Positions 34,500 to 46,332 of a DNA stretch of 64,000 nucleotides are shown here, piece by piece. Source of the stretch: Danio rerio (Eukaryota; Chordata; Actinopteri; Cypriniformes; Danionidae); assembly GCF_049306965.1 (NCBI RefSeq), contig NC_133197.1:1822501-1886500 (forward strand), written 5' to 3'. The notes under the pieces are model-generated. The model did not search any database. It worked only from the letters and a program-made list of their open reading frames with translations, and was not told the origin of the DNA. The translations under genes and the position numbers were made by a program. Positions within the stretch are counted from its first letter, which is position 1. Every line of letters starts with the position of its first letter.

Positions 34500-35752
34500 A
34501 TGGGATAGTTCAACCAAAAATGAAAATGTACACTATTTACTCACTCTCAGGAGGTTCAAAACTTTTATTCAGTTCTATTAATCTTTATTTCTATAGCACT
34601 TTTACAATGTAGATTGTGTCAAAGCAAGTCTAGTAGATTGAAACAGTGTCAGTCCAGTTTTCAGAGTTGAAGCTCAGTTTAGCTCAGTTCAGTGTGGCTT
34701 AATTTTCACCGCTGATAGTCCAAACACTGAAAAGCAAATCCATCGATGAGTTTTCGACAGTTAATCGATTGTTTAGAGAGTTGCGTGCAGAATGGTCTTT
34801 GTTTGCATTCTGTCAACATCAAAATCTGCAGGACATCCACAAGTCTCAAACCATGTAAGCCAGTGGCGACAAACTTCACCAATCGATGAAAGTGAAGAAA
34901 AAAACAAAACCTAGAAAGAAACCAGGCTCTGTTGGGCACGACCATTTCTTCTCTGGCAAAACTTTTTGTGCAGAGCTGCAGTCTAGGCACTGGAGAACGC
35001 TGGACGTCCATCGTGGAGAAGCTGCAGATGTGAGTAGGTCACCGGTGGTTGAGTTTCTTTCATCTGCTCAACACAAACAGATATGGTAAAGAAATGTGAG
35101 AACCTCTAACCATTGACTTCAATCGTAGGAAAAGCTAATACTATGGACCTCAGTGGTTACAGGGTTTTTATCTTTCTTCAAAATAACTTCATTTGTGTTC
35201 AACAGAAGAAATAAAGTCATAATGGTTTGGAGCCATTTATGCAGGGGTGTCCAAACTCAGTCCTGGAGGTCTGGTGTCCTGCAAAGTTTAATTCTAGCCC
35301 CAATCTGACACACCCGGGCAAGCTAATCAAGCTCTTACTAGGCTTTCTAGAAAATGTGCAGGACACCAGCCCTCCAGGACCGAGTTTTGGCACCCCTGAC
35401 TTAGGCTAAAGCCCCTTCAGCAAGGCGATGCCCTGAACTGGACTTAATTCACTAAGTGGTGCACCTCATAAAGAACCCTAAGCTTGCCTGGTGAGGCAGG
35501 GTGACTTGTTATGAGAACCAGGCTTGGGTATATATCCAAGATTTCTACCACTCCCTTTAGAAGTCAGATAGCGAACCTGCTAGTGCATTGATTTTCCTTT
35601 CCCTGATTTTGTAATGCTCGTCCTTGATAGTGATGGTCTTTGTTTGCATTCTGTCAAAATCTGCAGGTCACCAGCCCTTTGAGTTTGGACACCACTGCAC
35701 TAGAGGAAGAGTAAAGGATATTAGAATATACATTTTTAGGGTGAACTATCTC
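34500..35752. mobile_element. Dispersed element with GGGATAGTTCAACC ends
   Basis: Starts GGGATAGTTCAACCAAAAAT and ends TTTTTAGGGTGAACTATCTC, an inverted pair familiar from fish genomes. The interior is enlarged by other repeats: a fragment at about 34565-34700 (ATAGCACTTTTACAATGTAG) and a small hAT element at 35242-35398. A shorter relative lies at about 45495-45742. Confidence 0.5.
35242..35398. mobile_element. Small hAT-type element
   Basis: Inverted ends CAGGGGTGTCCAAACTCAGT and ACCGAGTTTTGGCACCCCTG, 157 bp, non-coding. Relatives at 52269-52462 and 53132-53305. Confidence 0.75.
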
Positions 35753-35759
35753 TTTAATT

Positions 35760-36770
35760 TCAGTCATTTGTAAATAGGTAACTCTCAATCAGAGTAAGCT
35801 GTAATTTATAGGCGGAGATTATGCAAAGTAATTGCATGTGCAGAAACTATCTATGGCTAAAATATGTTCAATAAAACTGTCAATCTAAATGTTTTTATCC
35901 AGTTTCTAAATCTCAGGCACTCTTCAATAAATGTGCAGCTGGTGGCGCTTGAGAACACCAGATGATTTGGTTGCTATGCTTTGCATTCCATGACCGAGGG
36001 TACCCTTTTGGGGGGCGTGGTGTACAACTGAAAGTTTCAGTCGATGTCATTCTCATTTGAGGACATGTCTACAGTAAAGCTCAACAGGTCGTTCACATAT
36101 CATGTAAGCAGCACTTCTCACAACACAGATGCTTTATACACGCAAACACTTGTGTATAAATGTTCATTACTAACTTTTCTATGAACAGGATTTGATTATA
36201 ACTGCGGATCAATGACAGTGTGAAATAGCCTACTGTAACGTCTGCATATATATTAAATACATAAATTAACATATATAAACACATACAGAGCCTTACAGTC
36301 TCCAATATGTTACCAACTACAGAAAAACTACACAGAGCAGACATTTAGTCTCCTGATCATGCAGGGCCCATGCCCTGCGAGCCCGTCTGCTACGCCACTG
36401 TGTGACAATACAAAACAATATTACTGCTTCAGACATATGGACATATTGGATAATTAGGCAAAGTCACCGCACATACAACTTGATCTCCCATTGTTGAATT
36501 TGGTAAAAAGTGTGCAACATTTTAACACAAGAAAGTATGTTTTTTACATAATATACTGCAACGGCCCCTTTAAATATGAGATTAATGCAGCGAATTTTGA
36601 CGCTCTTGCTGCCTAAGCTGAAGATAGACAGCGTTGTCGCCAGAGCGACGTTTGACGCTCTCGCCGCTTTCAGTGTGAACTTACAGTTATTGAAGTATCT
36701 CTCCATCTAATATTTATTTAAACTTGCTCTTTATTTTTAAAACTAACTGGATACATTTATGTTATACGAG
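35760..36770. other. Intergenic DNA between genes C and D
   Basis: No gene. Position 36350-36400 (GGGCCCATGCCCTGCGAGCC) and 36560-36700 look like edges of old DNA elements but could not be bounded. Confidence 0.35.
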
Positions 36771-36896
36771 CAATCCCTGCTGAAAAAAAACTGCTTGGCT
36801 GGTTTTAGCTCAGGGGTGTCCAAACTTTTTGGGCCGAGAGCCAGATGCAAAAAAACAAGCGTTGTCGCGGGCCAAATTTTACATACATCACACACA

Positions 36897-37545
<649 letters not shown>

Positions 37546-37552
37546 TGTCTAG

Positions 37553-37574
37553 ATAGACAGACAGACAGACAGAC

Positions 37575-37614
<40 letters not shown>
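37553..37614. repeat. GACA/GATA microsatellite
   Basis: About five GACA units, then about ten GATA units. Confidence 0.95.
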
Positions 37615-38274
37615 CATAACAAGAACCGCTGCTTAATTGAATGCATATAATAGCGACACCCGGTGGTTATTTATTAAATTACGTTCATTTTTGTATAGCG
37701 GGCCAGATTCTATTGATATTTATAAAAAGCCTCGCGGGCCGCCACAAAACAGATTGCGGGCCGCAGATGGCCCGCGGGCCGTAGTTTGGACACGCCTGTT
37801 TTAGCTGGTTGATCAGCCATTTTTTTGAGTGGTTTTGTTCCTTTATGGGCTGGTTTTCAGCCTGGTCTTCAGGCTGGAAAATGACCAGCTAAAACCTGCT
37901 TGTCCAGCCTGGATTAAGCTGGACATAGCTGTTTTTGGCTGGGCTCCCAGTCCCATCCTTGTTAGATTGGTCGAGCGGGATTTAGCGCGATTTAGCTGGT
38001 CATCTCTCAGCCTGACCAGCAAAGACCAGGCTGGAAATAGCCAAAACCCCTCTAAAACCATGCTGGTCAACCAGCTAAACCAGCCAACCAGCCTAGACTG
38101 GTTTAAGCTGTTTTTTTTTTTTTAGCAGGGATGACTTATATTAAACATTTTATTTTACATTTAAACAAGAAGTTTTGTTTCTTGACCGATAATTGTACAC
38201 ATTTTTAATTTTTAAGAGTCTTACAGTATTTCACCACACATTAAAATTAAGATGTCTTTTTTTGTACTTTGTTG

Positions 38275-38363
38275 TTCGGTGCGTTGATTCGCCGTTGCTT
38301 CCGCCTCGCTGTGATGACGTCAGCTCTGACGCGTTCATTCAGCGTCGAGTCTTCAGAGCTGAG
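38275..38363 (+). promoter_or_regulatory. Gene D promoter and exon 1
   Basis: TTCGGTGCGTTGATTCGCCG, then CRE TGACGTCA (38315-38322) and GCTCTGACGCGTTCATTCAG. The exon ends GAGCTGAG at 38363 before gtgagt. The conserved intron block runs to about 38535. Confidence 0.8.
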
Positions 38364-38769
38364 GTGAGTCGTTGACGCCTTTTCTCGTGTTTACACAACA
38401 ATAAAACACACTTTACAGTTTATTAAAGCGACAATCTGCGACTAGTTTCTGCATTGAGTTCACCTCTATCTGTGTGTCTGCTGACCACAACAATACAGCA
38501 GGCAGAGAGCAGCTCTGAGAGGACAATATGAGTGAATGTGTTTGAGTTTTACATGTTTGTGTCAGTAATATGGCTTTGTATGATCTGTGATGTCTCTTCA
38601 TCCGACTTTTCATTCGACTGTCTGCTTGGTTTGTCCTGGGCTTTACACGCACCACTTAAATGTACACTCAAAGGCTCATGAATAACACTGTGTCTGTTTT
38701 TATTTGTCACTAACCCAACAGTCTATCTGAAGGATTTCATTTTTCAACAGTTTAAATAATTACTGCAGG

Positions 38770-39600
38770 AGCGGTTCTAGTTTTTTATGGCACCCTGGGC
38801 GAAACCACCTCAAACATCCCCTTCCCTATCCCCCATGAAATAAAGACACTATGTGGATGACTTTACATAAATATTAAATAATAAATCTTTATTTTTATAT
38901 ATACATTTCAGATAATTATTATAAATACATCTAAGTATGTTTATTTACTTTCAATAAATATAGCAATTTATTATTATTAATATTATACAATTATTATTCT
39001 AAATAAATAACAAATCAATCCTAAATGGAACTGAAAAAACAATGTAAAAACACAACTGGAGTGATGTTCTAAGTCTTTTGCATGAATATTAATTATGACA
39101 GATGTATAGAGTACAAAGCATAGATGTTTTATAGAATTATTCTGTTGTCTTAGACCCGACTTATGGTCGAGAATTAATGTTATGAATTCTTAGTTACCGC
39201 TCTGACTCATTATTCCACCTTTCTGCTTCATAGCCATGCTTAGTCAAAGTAACATCATCATCATATGATGTGAACTTTAGTTTTGACTTGCATACCAGCG
39301 TGCATGTACAGTAAACAATTGGGATTAATAGCGGCATGTGTGAGGCGCATGGGAATGGCTTTCTGTGCATATGCATCACTTTGTTTTCACCAGGGTTGTT
39401 TCGGTTGCACATGGAGAATAACAAACTTGCACAAGCAAAAGACGCCAAATGTGAATAGCCCCAAACATCTTTATTCTGGGATAAACACTTTAAATAATAC
39501 ACTTGCATAAAGGAAATCTTATCTCAAAGCTTTTCTGTTGCACCATCTCCCCAGCAAGATGCTGCCCTGGCCAATCGCCCATGCCTAAATCCACCACTGA
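38770..39600. mobile_element. hAT-type element related to 29297-31746
   Basis: Begins CAGGAGCGGTTCTAGTTTTT and ends CTAAATCCACCACTG; the flanks share ATTACT. The interior matches the 29297-31746 element (TTGCATGAATATTAATTATGAC; TCATAGCCATGCTT) without its inner inserts. In gene D intron 1. Confidence 0.6.
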
Positions 39601-39794
39601 TTACTAGCTTCTAAACAAGATATTGATTTATTGTAATTGATTTATTATGCAAGCAGTATAAAATGAGCTGATCCGCTGCTGATCATGAATGGCTGTTTAA
39701 TGAGTGTTTAATGAGGCTTATCAATATTATCATAGCTGCTGAAATCCTCTTTATTCATGTCAATAGTTGCTGTTTATCCCTTGTTCATTACACT

Positions 39795-40691
39795 CATAGA
39801 TATATACACTAGATGTCGCCTGGCCTATTGTTGTCTATTGGACGGAATGCGTCAATAGCGCCGCCATCTTGCTACAGGGTAGCGCTCCTTTGAAATGAAT
39901 GCGGGACCAAGGTACAGTGGAGGACTGTGGCCATCCAAAGCCAGAGATATACACATATACACATATATCTATGATCGGGAGTTTTCCTGGATGTTAGTAC
40001 GTAATTTTTTTTTTTTCTAATTACGAAAATTATATTTTTACATCACTTTTCTATATTGATGGATCAGTGACCGCACGGGCATTCCTGACAAAAAGCTTGT
40101 GTTTGTGTGGAGAGAAATGTACTATCCACCCTCCGTGTTAAATTTGATCTAATCATGTCCTGAAACACAGCTCCTCTCCTGCTTTCACTCCTCATACTGA
40201 CGGAGAGAGCGATTCGCTTGTGAATGAATCCCCCGAACGACTCTTTCACTAACGTTAGCCGACAATAATACAAGTTTCTGGCAGCGCAGCATCTCGTTGT
40301 CATATTTCTTTTGCATTGTTTGCTGATTATATTCAACAAAACTAGCATAAGCCGAGTGTTTAGTGCGAGTTGGAGCTGCTTTGGCGTATGGTGAATGCAG
40401 TAAGTGACTGTTATCATCAATAACGTTACCTGATTAGCACAAAAGTTCAGAACATACAAAAACAGAAAAAAACATAATATTACCTATGAAATGTTTTGCC
40501 TTTGTGCTTTGATTTCTTTGTTTGCTCGTTTCTACACCCGTAGACATTGCTAAAGTCCCGCATCTTCACGTAATAACACTGTTTGACTAGTGCGGTTGAA
40601 TGACATTTTTCCTGGGAGCACTGTACCAATGTGGCGGCTCTATTGACGCATGCTCAGGGTCCCTATGCGAGATCTAGTGTATATATCTATG
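39795..40691. mobile_element. Mutator-like (MULE) non-autonomous element
   Basis: The inverted ends CATAGATATATACACTAGAT and ATCTAGTGTATATATCTATG are flanked by a perfect 9-bp duplication CATTACACT (39786-39794 and 40692-40700). A 9-bp duplication points to Mutator-like insertion. It is 897 bp. An open frame on the minus strand (40064-40459) has no transposase signature. In gene D intron 1. Confidence 0.8.
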
Positions 40692-40894
40692 CATTACACT
40701 AATGTCTTACAATCCACAAATTGCAAGATTGAGTTATTTTTAATAGTCCCAGCTGACTTAAAATCACATTGTCACCTACAAGGTATAAATATAATATGTG
40801 TTTATTTCCTCAATCAGTGTAAATGAATCAGATTTCTCTGTTTCTTCGTCTGAAGCTCTGCCGCCATCAGAGTTTATTGAAGGACAGTGAGAAG

Positions 40895-40949
40895 ATGAGT
40901 GATCCAGAACCCTGCACAATTAAACAGGAAGAGACTGAAGAACTAATAG
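40895..40949 (+). CDS. Gene D exon 2: start codon and FiNZ N-terminus
   Basis: Exon 40856-40949. Codes MSDPEPCTIKQEETEELI plus one base. The 5' UTR part lacks about 16 bp (TGAAAGACAAAGACAG) present in the others, without touching the coding part. Donor GTTTGT. Confidence 0.9.
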
Positions 40950-41082
40950 GTTTGTGTTTATTCATTACTCTTCAATAATGAGGCTGAAGAACAGTGAGGG
41001 TGTTTATCTTTAAGCACTTCATCAGTTTTCGTGTTATTCTTAATTTAGATCTTAAGTGTAGAATATGAAACCTGAATAAATT

Positions 41083-42190
41083 GTAGGGTTGGGCGATGTT
41101 GACCAATTTGGCCTCGTACGATGTCTAATCACGATGGACGATGCCATCGTAGGGGGGGCGGGGGTGGTGGTTGTTAAATATCAATTAATTCATGACAAAT
41201 TAATTAATTGTCGCCTACCCTTTTCACTACCTGAACCACATGGTATTAGCTTTACCTATAACCAAACCATAAAAGTAACACACAAATAACCACCTGTCAG
41301 TCACTTTTTTTCCCCGCGGGACTCGAATACGCAGTGATCTGTGTCCTTATAATGGCTTTTCCCACAGCTGGTGGAGGAGACGAGAGTTCGGTTGGAGTTC
41401 ACTGTAGTGCAAACATTTTCACTGTTTTCACTGTAAAATCCTCACTGCGTGCGCAGATTTAGGAGACATTTATGCAGAGTGCATCTTTGCACCTTAAAAC
41501 GCTTAACGCAGCACTCAGGAACAGATAAACACTTGGTATGTAAACTTGCTGAAGTCAAAAGCCTGCAATGCTTGCCCCGCCTTTGTGCTCTTTTTATTGG
41601 CTCACTGCTCTAGAACTGAACGCGAATGATTGGTTAATATCAGCTGTCAATCACTCAGTCAGTGCCTTCTGCCTTCAGATGACTGAGATACAACTGCGAA
41701 AATGTGAAGATGAGAGAATGAAAATAACACTGACAGATTTACCTACAGTTACTAATAATGGCACATCTGATTAGTGATCATGTGCTGAATGTTAATCCAC
41801 CATTTACACGTTACAAAGAGTGGATTAAAGACTTCCAGTGGCTTCAAGTCTGCTATGAAAGTAGCTAAAGCCGTTCACTGTAAAGTCTGTGGGACGGGGT
41901 TTACAGGTAACAGCGTTTGACACTGAATCTACATATGTTAAGCGTGAGAGGTGCTGTATAATCCTTCATTTAATCCTCACCATGCTGTCAGCCGTGCAAG
42001 CGGCAGCTATATGTAACATTTAACACCGCTCGAGATAAGACCGTTATTGTTATTAAGATGACATGCAAATGATAAGTTATATATCAGTATAAATGTGGGG
42101 CGGGGTGATGGATCGTGATGCCGGCTCAGCATCGTGAAGATTTTCAGCCATCTGTGATGGATGATGGCATCGTCTATCGGCACAACCCTA
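41083..42190. mobile_element. hAT-type element with a transposase exon relic
   Basis: Inverted ends TAGGGTTGGGCGATGTTGAC and GTCTATCGGCACAACCCTA. Inside, 41828-41906 reads ...FKSAMKVAKAVHCKVCGTGF (shown in part) and then a donor-like GTAACA. The C-x2-C resembles the start of a BED-type finger as found in hAT transposases. The rest is non-coding. Confidence 0.65.
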
Positions 42191-42221
42191 CTAAATTAAT
42201 GTTACATGAACAAAATTATTG

Positions 42222-42474
42222 CATGTTCTCCCTGCATTCGCGTGGGTTACCTCCGGTTTCCCCCACAGTCCAAAGACATGCGGTACAGGTGAATTGGGTA
42301 GGCTAAATTGTCCGTAGTGTATGAGTGTGTGTGGATGTTTCCCAGAGATGGGTTGCGGCTGGAAGGGCATCCGCTGCGTAAAAACTTGCTGGATACGTTG
42401 GTGGTTCATTCCGCTGTGGCGACCCCAGATTAATAAAGGGACTAAGCCGACAAGAAAATGGATGAATGAAAGAA
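42222..42474 (+). mobile_element. DANA SINE, 5'-truncated
   Basis: Starts at GCATGTTCTCCCTGCATTCG without the tRNA head and ends in the ATGAATGAAAGAATGAA tail. The duplication TGAACAAAATTAT stands on both sides (about 42207-42219 and 42475-42488). It lies close to the right end of the hAT element. Confidence 0.85.
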
Positions 42475-42641
42475 TGAACAAAATTATAAGTCTCTCATGT
42501 CTATGTATAGGCCGAAACATCTTGTTTTTAAGTGTATAAAAGCCAATGTGCGAATATATTTGACCACTTACACATCTCAAATGCGCTTATTCATGATCTT
42601 TTGACTGTACGGATAAAATATAACATTTTCTTATTTTTCAG

Positions 42642-43336
42642 ATGTTATTGTGAAGGAGGAGAGTGAAGATGAGGAGAAACATCCTGTCAAAAGTGAAAGT
42701 GAAACTCACTCACATACAGAGCAAAGTTTTTTAATGAAAAGAACAGGCAAAAATGTGTTCACCTGCACTCAGTGTGGGAAAAGTTTCAAATGCAAACAGA
42801 ACATCAAGTTTCATGTGATGATCCACACCGGAGAGAAACCACACCGATGTCATCACTGCGACAAAACCTTTTTTAGGCCTTCAGATCTGAAGAAACATCT
42901 TAGAGTTCATACGAAAGAGACGCCTTGTTCGTGTCCTTCATGTGGGAAGAGTTTTACACAGCATTCAAGCTTAAGTAAACATCAGAAGATCCACACTGGT
43001 GTCAGAGAGTTTGTGTGCTTTGAGTGTGAGAAGACTTTTATTACAGCTGGAGCTTTGAAAAAGCACCAAAGGATTCACACTGGAGCGAAACCATATGTGT
43101 GTTCACACTGCAACCAAACATTCAGACATTCAGGAAATCTGAAAATACATGAGAGGACGCACACTGGAGAGAAACCGTTCGCTTGTACTGAGTGTGGGAC
43201 GAGTTTCAGACACTCATCAGCCCTTCGTCGGCACATGCTGATCCACACTGGAGAGAAAAGACACAAGTGTGATCAGTGCGGCAAAATATTTTTGAGGCCT
43301 GCACAGCTGAAGAAACATCTTAGAGTTCATACATAG
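42642..43336 (+). CDS. Gene D exon 3: FiNZ tail and seven fingers
   Basis: 249-residue protein with exon 2. Acceptor TTATTTTTCAG, phase 1, then DVIVKEESEDEEKHPVKSE (shorter acidic tail, both VKEE and VKSE kept). Seven fingers follow with contacts CQNF, RSDK, QSSK, TGAK, HGNI, HSAR, RAQK. Finger 1 has Ile at the helix Leu position. Linkers follow the family rule: TKETP before finger 3, TGVRE before finger 4, TGAKP and TGEKP elsewhere. It ends HLRVHT, stop, as in gene B. Directly after it comes a DNA transposon (43349), so the poly(A) site may lie in transposon sequence (AATAAA at about 43663). Confidence 0.92.
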
Positions 43337-43348
43337 CAGAAGACTCTA

Positions 43349-44157
43349 ATGCCGAGTTCAGACTGCATGATTTTCAGAGTAGTCGTGTCACAGATGTTTT
43401 CACACTGCTTGACTATCTGGGCTAGTGTTTGTCGCTGCTTTGTTTACACTGCAAGATGGATCAGGGACTTTCACATTGCATGACTTTACTATAAGAAGAA
43501 TCGCCGACAACTTCATGCAAACTATGTCTCACAGCCAAAAACACGTTGTATATCTTTTGTTATTAACTACATAATGAGACAGAAGCCTTTAATGGGGTAG
43601 AAAATGTGCATATTTGCTCACCTGGGTTTAAAGGGAATTAGCCATTTCTCCTCAATGTTGATAATAAACTGATTTCTTTCTGTATGAAACGTTAAACAGA
43701 CACGGTTGCTCCTGAGTCCTGTCAAACCTCCACTAGTTTTTCCTCCATTTCGTGGGTCCAAATAAACCGAAAATGAGCGCTTTTAACTTCTCCCCCAGCC
43801 TCCCGCTGGCCTGCAGCAGGTATACACACACGCACGCGCACACACACACAAGTGATTGCCGCTCTCTCATTGGCTGTAGGCGATCGCTGATGTTATTTTC
43901 AGTTAAAACTCAATTCACACGGCATGATTTGATTCGACGACAGCTCCAGATATTCAGCACGCCTAATATCTCACAGGCATCGGCGACTCATCGGCGATTC
44001 TCTCAGATCGCGTCTTTGATCGTTCATACTGTGTGATTGTCACTCACGTGCACGAGCAGCGATTTGTCTGTGATTTCAGGCATTTGTCGGCGATTTCTCA
44101 AAACCTGTCGGTGAGCCAAAATCGGGGCTAAAATCACGCAGTCTGAACTCTGCATTA
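43349..44157. mobile_element. DNA element with TAATGCCGAGTTCAGACT ends
   Basis: Inverted ends AATGCCGAGTTCAGACTGCA and TGCAGTTCAGACT-type CAGTCTGAACTCTGCATTA, 809 bp. A shorter copy in opposite orientation lies at 59709-60227. The target duplication is unclear, so the superfamily is left open. A (CA)n tract is at 43825-43850. Confidence 0.7.
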
Positions 44158-44389
44158 GTTATCTATTATATAGGCTTTTTTGCATCCAAGTGTTTTTATT
44201 CAGCTTCAAAATCTCAGGCGCTCTTTTAATAATGTCCATCTGGGGGCGCTTTAGCGCAGTGTATTCAGTGTCTCAAATCAAATGCTACAAATCAACCGTT
44301 AAGGTCAAAGAAACACTCCATTTGCACCGTTTTATTTGCATCACATGATGTCTAATCATGTTTTTGCATTGAATTAACATGTAAATCAC

Positions 44390-44612
44390 TCAAACTTAAT
44401 GCTTCATGTCCGTCTAGTGTGAACACAACATTAAGGTTACATCACTATAGTACATTGAAGCACTATGAGTCGACTCTTATAAATGAATCAATAGTTGTAA
44501 ACACTGTCCGCTTTCAGATTTTAGCCTTAGCTCAATATTTAACTTCACTTTGAGCTGTGTTACACACTACATAAAAGGTAATTCTCAAAAACCTGTAATA
44601 GAGGCTCTTTAA
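44390..44612 (-). mobile_element. Fragment of the 11226-12694 family
   Basis: From about ACTATGAGTCGACTC to ACCTGTAATAGAGGCTCTTTAA it matches the left part of the 11226-12694 element on the opposite strand, including GTGTTACACACTACAT. It ends at TTAA. Confidence 0.5.
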
Positions 44613-45111
44613 TCAAAACATGAACAGGGCGGGGCATAGTGAAGCCCCTCCCCCTTTAAAAAACTGCCAATAGTGTTTGTTTTTTACAGCTCTGCCAAGT
44701 GAGAGTGTTTGAGCTCAAGCGCATCAAATGAAAACCCAATGAGAAGAAGGGGGCAGGGCATGTCAGACACGAAAGCATTTGATTGGTCAGATTTGATGAG
44801 AAACTAAAGTATGGGGTGACATCAAATAAACATTGATCCATTTAGGTGGAAATGACAAACTGCATGATTTGGATGTTTATATTTACGTTTGTATCTTCAA
44901 AAACGTGAATTTTGTCAACGTTTTGGCACAAACTGGATTACCGAAATCCTTAAAACACACATACTGATACTAACATCTGATTAAACATTCACTTTACGGG
45001 ACCTTTAAGTCAAACTCTTGTGAGGAGAGTCTGAACCACTCTTAGCGATACCTTATCACACAACTCTTTTAATTTGTAATACACACATTGTTTAATTAGG
45101 CTATTTTCAGG
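44613..45111. other. Intergenic DNA between genes D and E
   Basis: No gene. GGGGCGGGGC-type and CCCCTCCCCCTTTAAA sequence at 44630-44660 may be another repeat. Nothing bounded. Confidence 0.35.
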
Positions 45112-45488
45112 CGACATGGTGGCTCAGTGGTTGTCACTGTCACCTCACAGCAAGAAGGTTGCTGGTTCGAGCTTGGGCTGGGTCGGTTGGCATTTCTGTG
45201 TGGAGTTTGCATGTTCTCCCCGTGTTGGCGTGAATTTCCTCCGGGTGCTCCGGTTTCCCTCACAGTCCAAACACATGCACTATAGGGGAATTGATTAACT
45301 AATTTGGCCGTAGTGTATGAGTGTGTGTGTGTGTGTTTGAATGAGTGTGTGTGGGTGTTTCACAGTACTGGATTGCAGTTAAAAGGGCATCCGCTGTGTT
45401 AGACATATGCTGGATAAGTTGGCGGTTCATTTCCCTGTGGCGACCCCTGATGAATAAAAGGACTAAGCTGAAGGAAAATGAATGAATG
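45112..45488 (+). mobile_element. DANA SINE, full length
   Basis: Head GCGACATGGTGGCTCAGTGG, box B GGTTCGAGCTT, body with a (GT)n expansion near 45325, and tail AAAATGAATGAATGA. Confidence 0.88.
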
Positions 45489-45494
45489 ACTATT

Positions 45495-45742
45495 TAATCA
45501 CCCTTAAGTGTTTACAAACCTTTATGAGTTTCTTCGTTTGAACACAAAAGAAGATAATTGGATGAAAGCTGAAACCCTGTAACCATTGACTTCCATGGTA
45601 GGAAAATCAAATACTATGAAAATTAATGCTTTCAGTTGTCCTAAAAGTGTCTTTTTTTCAGGACAGAAGAAACAAACTCAAACAAGTAAAGGGACAGTAA
45701 ATGAGTACATCATTATCATTTTTGGGTGAACTGCCCCTTTAA
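45495..45742. mobile_element. Relative of the 34500 element
   Basis: Carries TTACAAACCTTTATGAGTTT and ends TTTTTGGGTGAACTGCCCCTTTAA, like the right end of 34500-35752. The left terminus is missing. Confidence 0.5.
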
Positions 45743-45799
45743 GTCAACAGTTCCTCGCAGTACTACCATTCACGTCAAATAATTCAGCACCATGGACAG

Positions 45800-45888
45800 C
45801 ACCTCGCAACGTCGTCCGTACCGCCCCGCCTCGCCGTGATGACGTCAGCGCTGACGCGTTCACTCAGCGTCAAGTCTTCAGAGCTGAG
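45800..45888 (+). promoter_or_regulatory. Gene E promoter and exon 1
   Basis: GC-rich CCGTACCGCCCCGCCTCGCC, CRE TGACGTCA (45840-45847) inside the 14-bp palindrome CGTCAGCGCTGACG, then CGTTCACTCAGCGTCAAG. The exon ends GAGCTGAG at 45888 before gtgagt. The conserved intron block runs to about 46040. Confidence 0.8.
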
Positions 45889-46332
45889 GTGAGTCGTTGA
45901 CGCTTTTTCTCGTGTTTACACAACAATAAAACACACTTTACAGTTTATTAAAGCGACAATCTGCGACTAGTTTCTGCATTGAGTTCACCTCTATCTGTGT
46001 GTCTGCTGACCAAAACAATACAGCAGGCAGAGAGCAGCTCAGTGTTTGAGTTTTCGATGTTTCTGTTATATGGCAAAGTATGATTTGTGAATGGTAATCT
46101 TTTGATATATTAACTGAAGTAGAAAACTGTAAATAAGGAGTTTTTGATGCTTTAATTGTTTGAGTGAAGTTTTTAAAAGTTTATTTTGTTTCACTGTTTC
46201 TGTGCATGAATGCTACTGCTAACAATCTGGTTGCTTAATTGGTTTAAAACGTGGTATTTAAACTAGATATTGATATAAATACTTTAAAAAAAATAAATAC
46301 AATAGTTTATCCTACAAACAGTTATGAAGCTA

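Noticed and set aside
40064-40459. 131-codon minus-strand open frame inside the Mutator-like element
   Set aside because: No MULE transposase DDE motif or zinc-binding motif is visible, and base composition is that of the non-coding interior.
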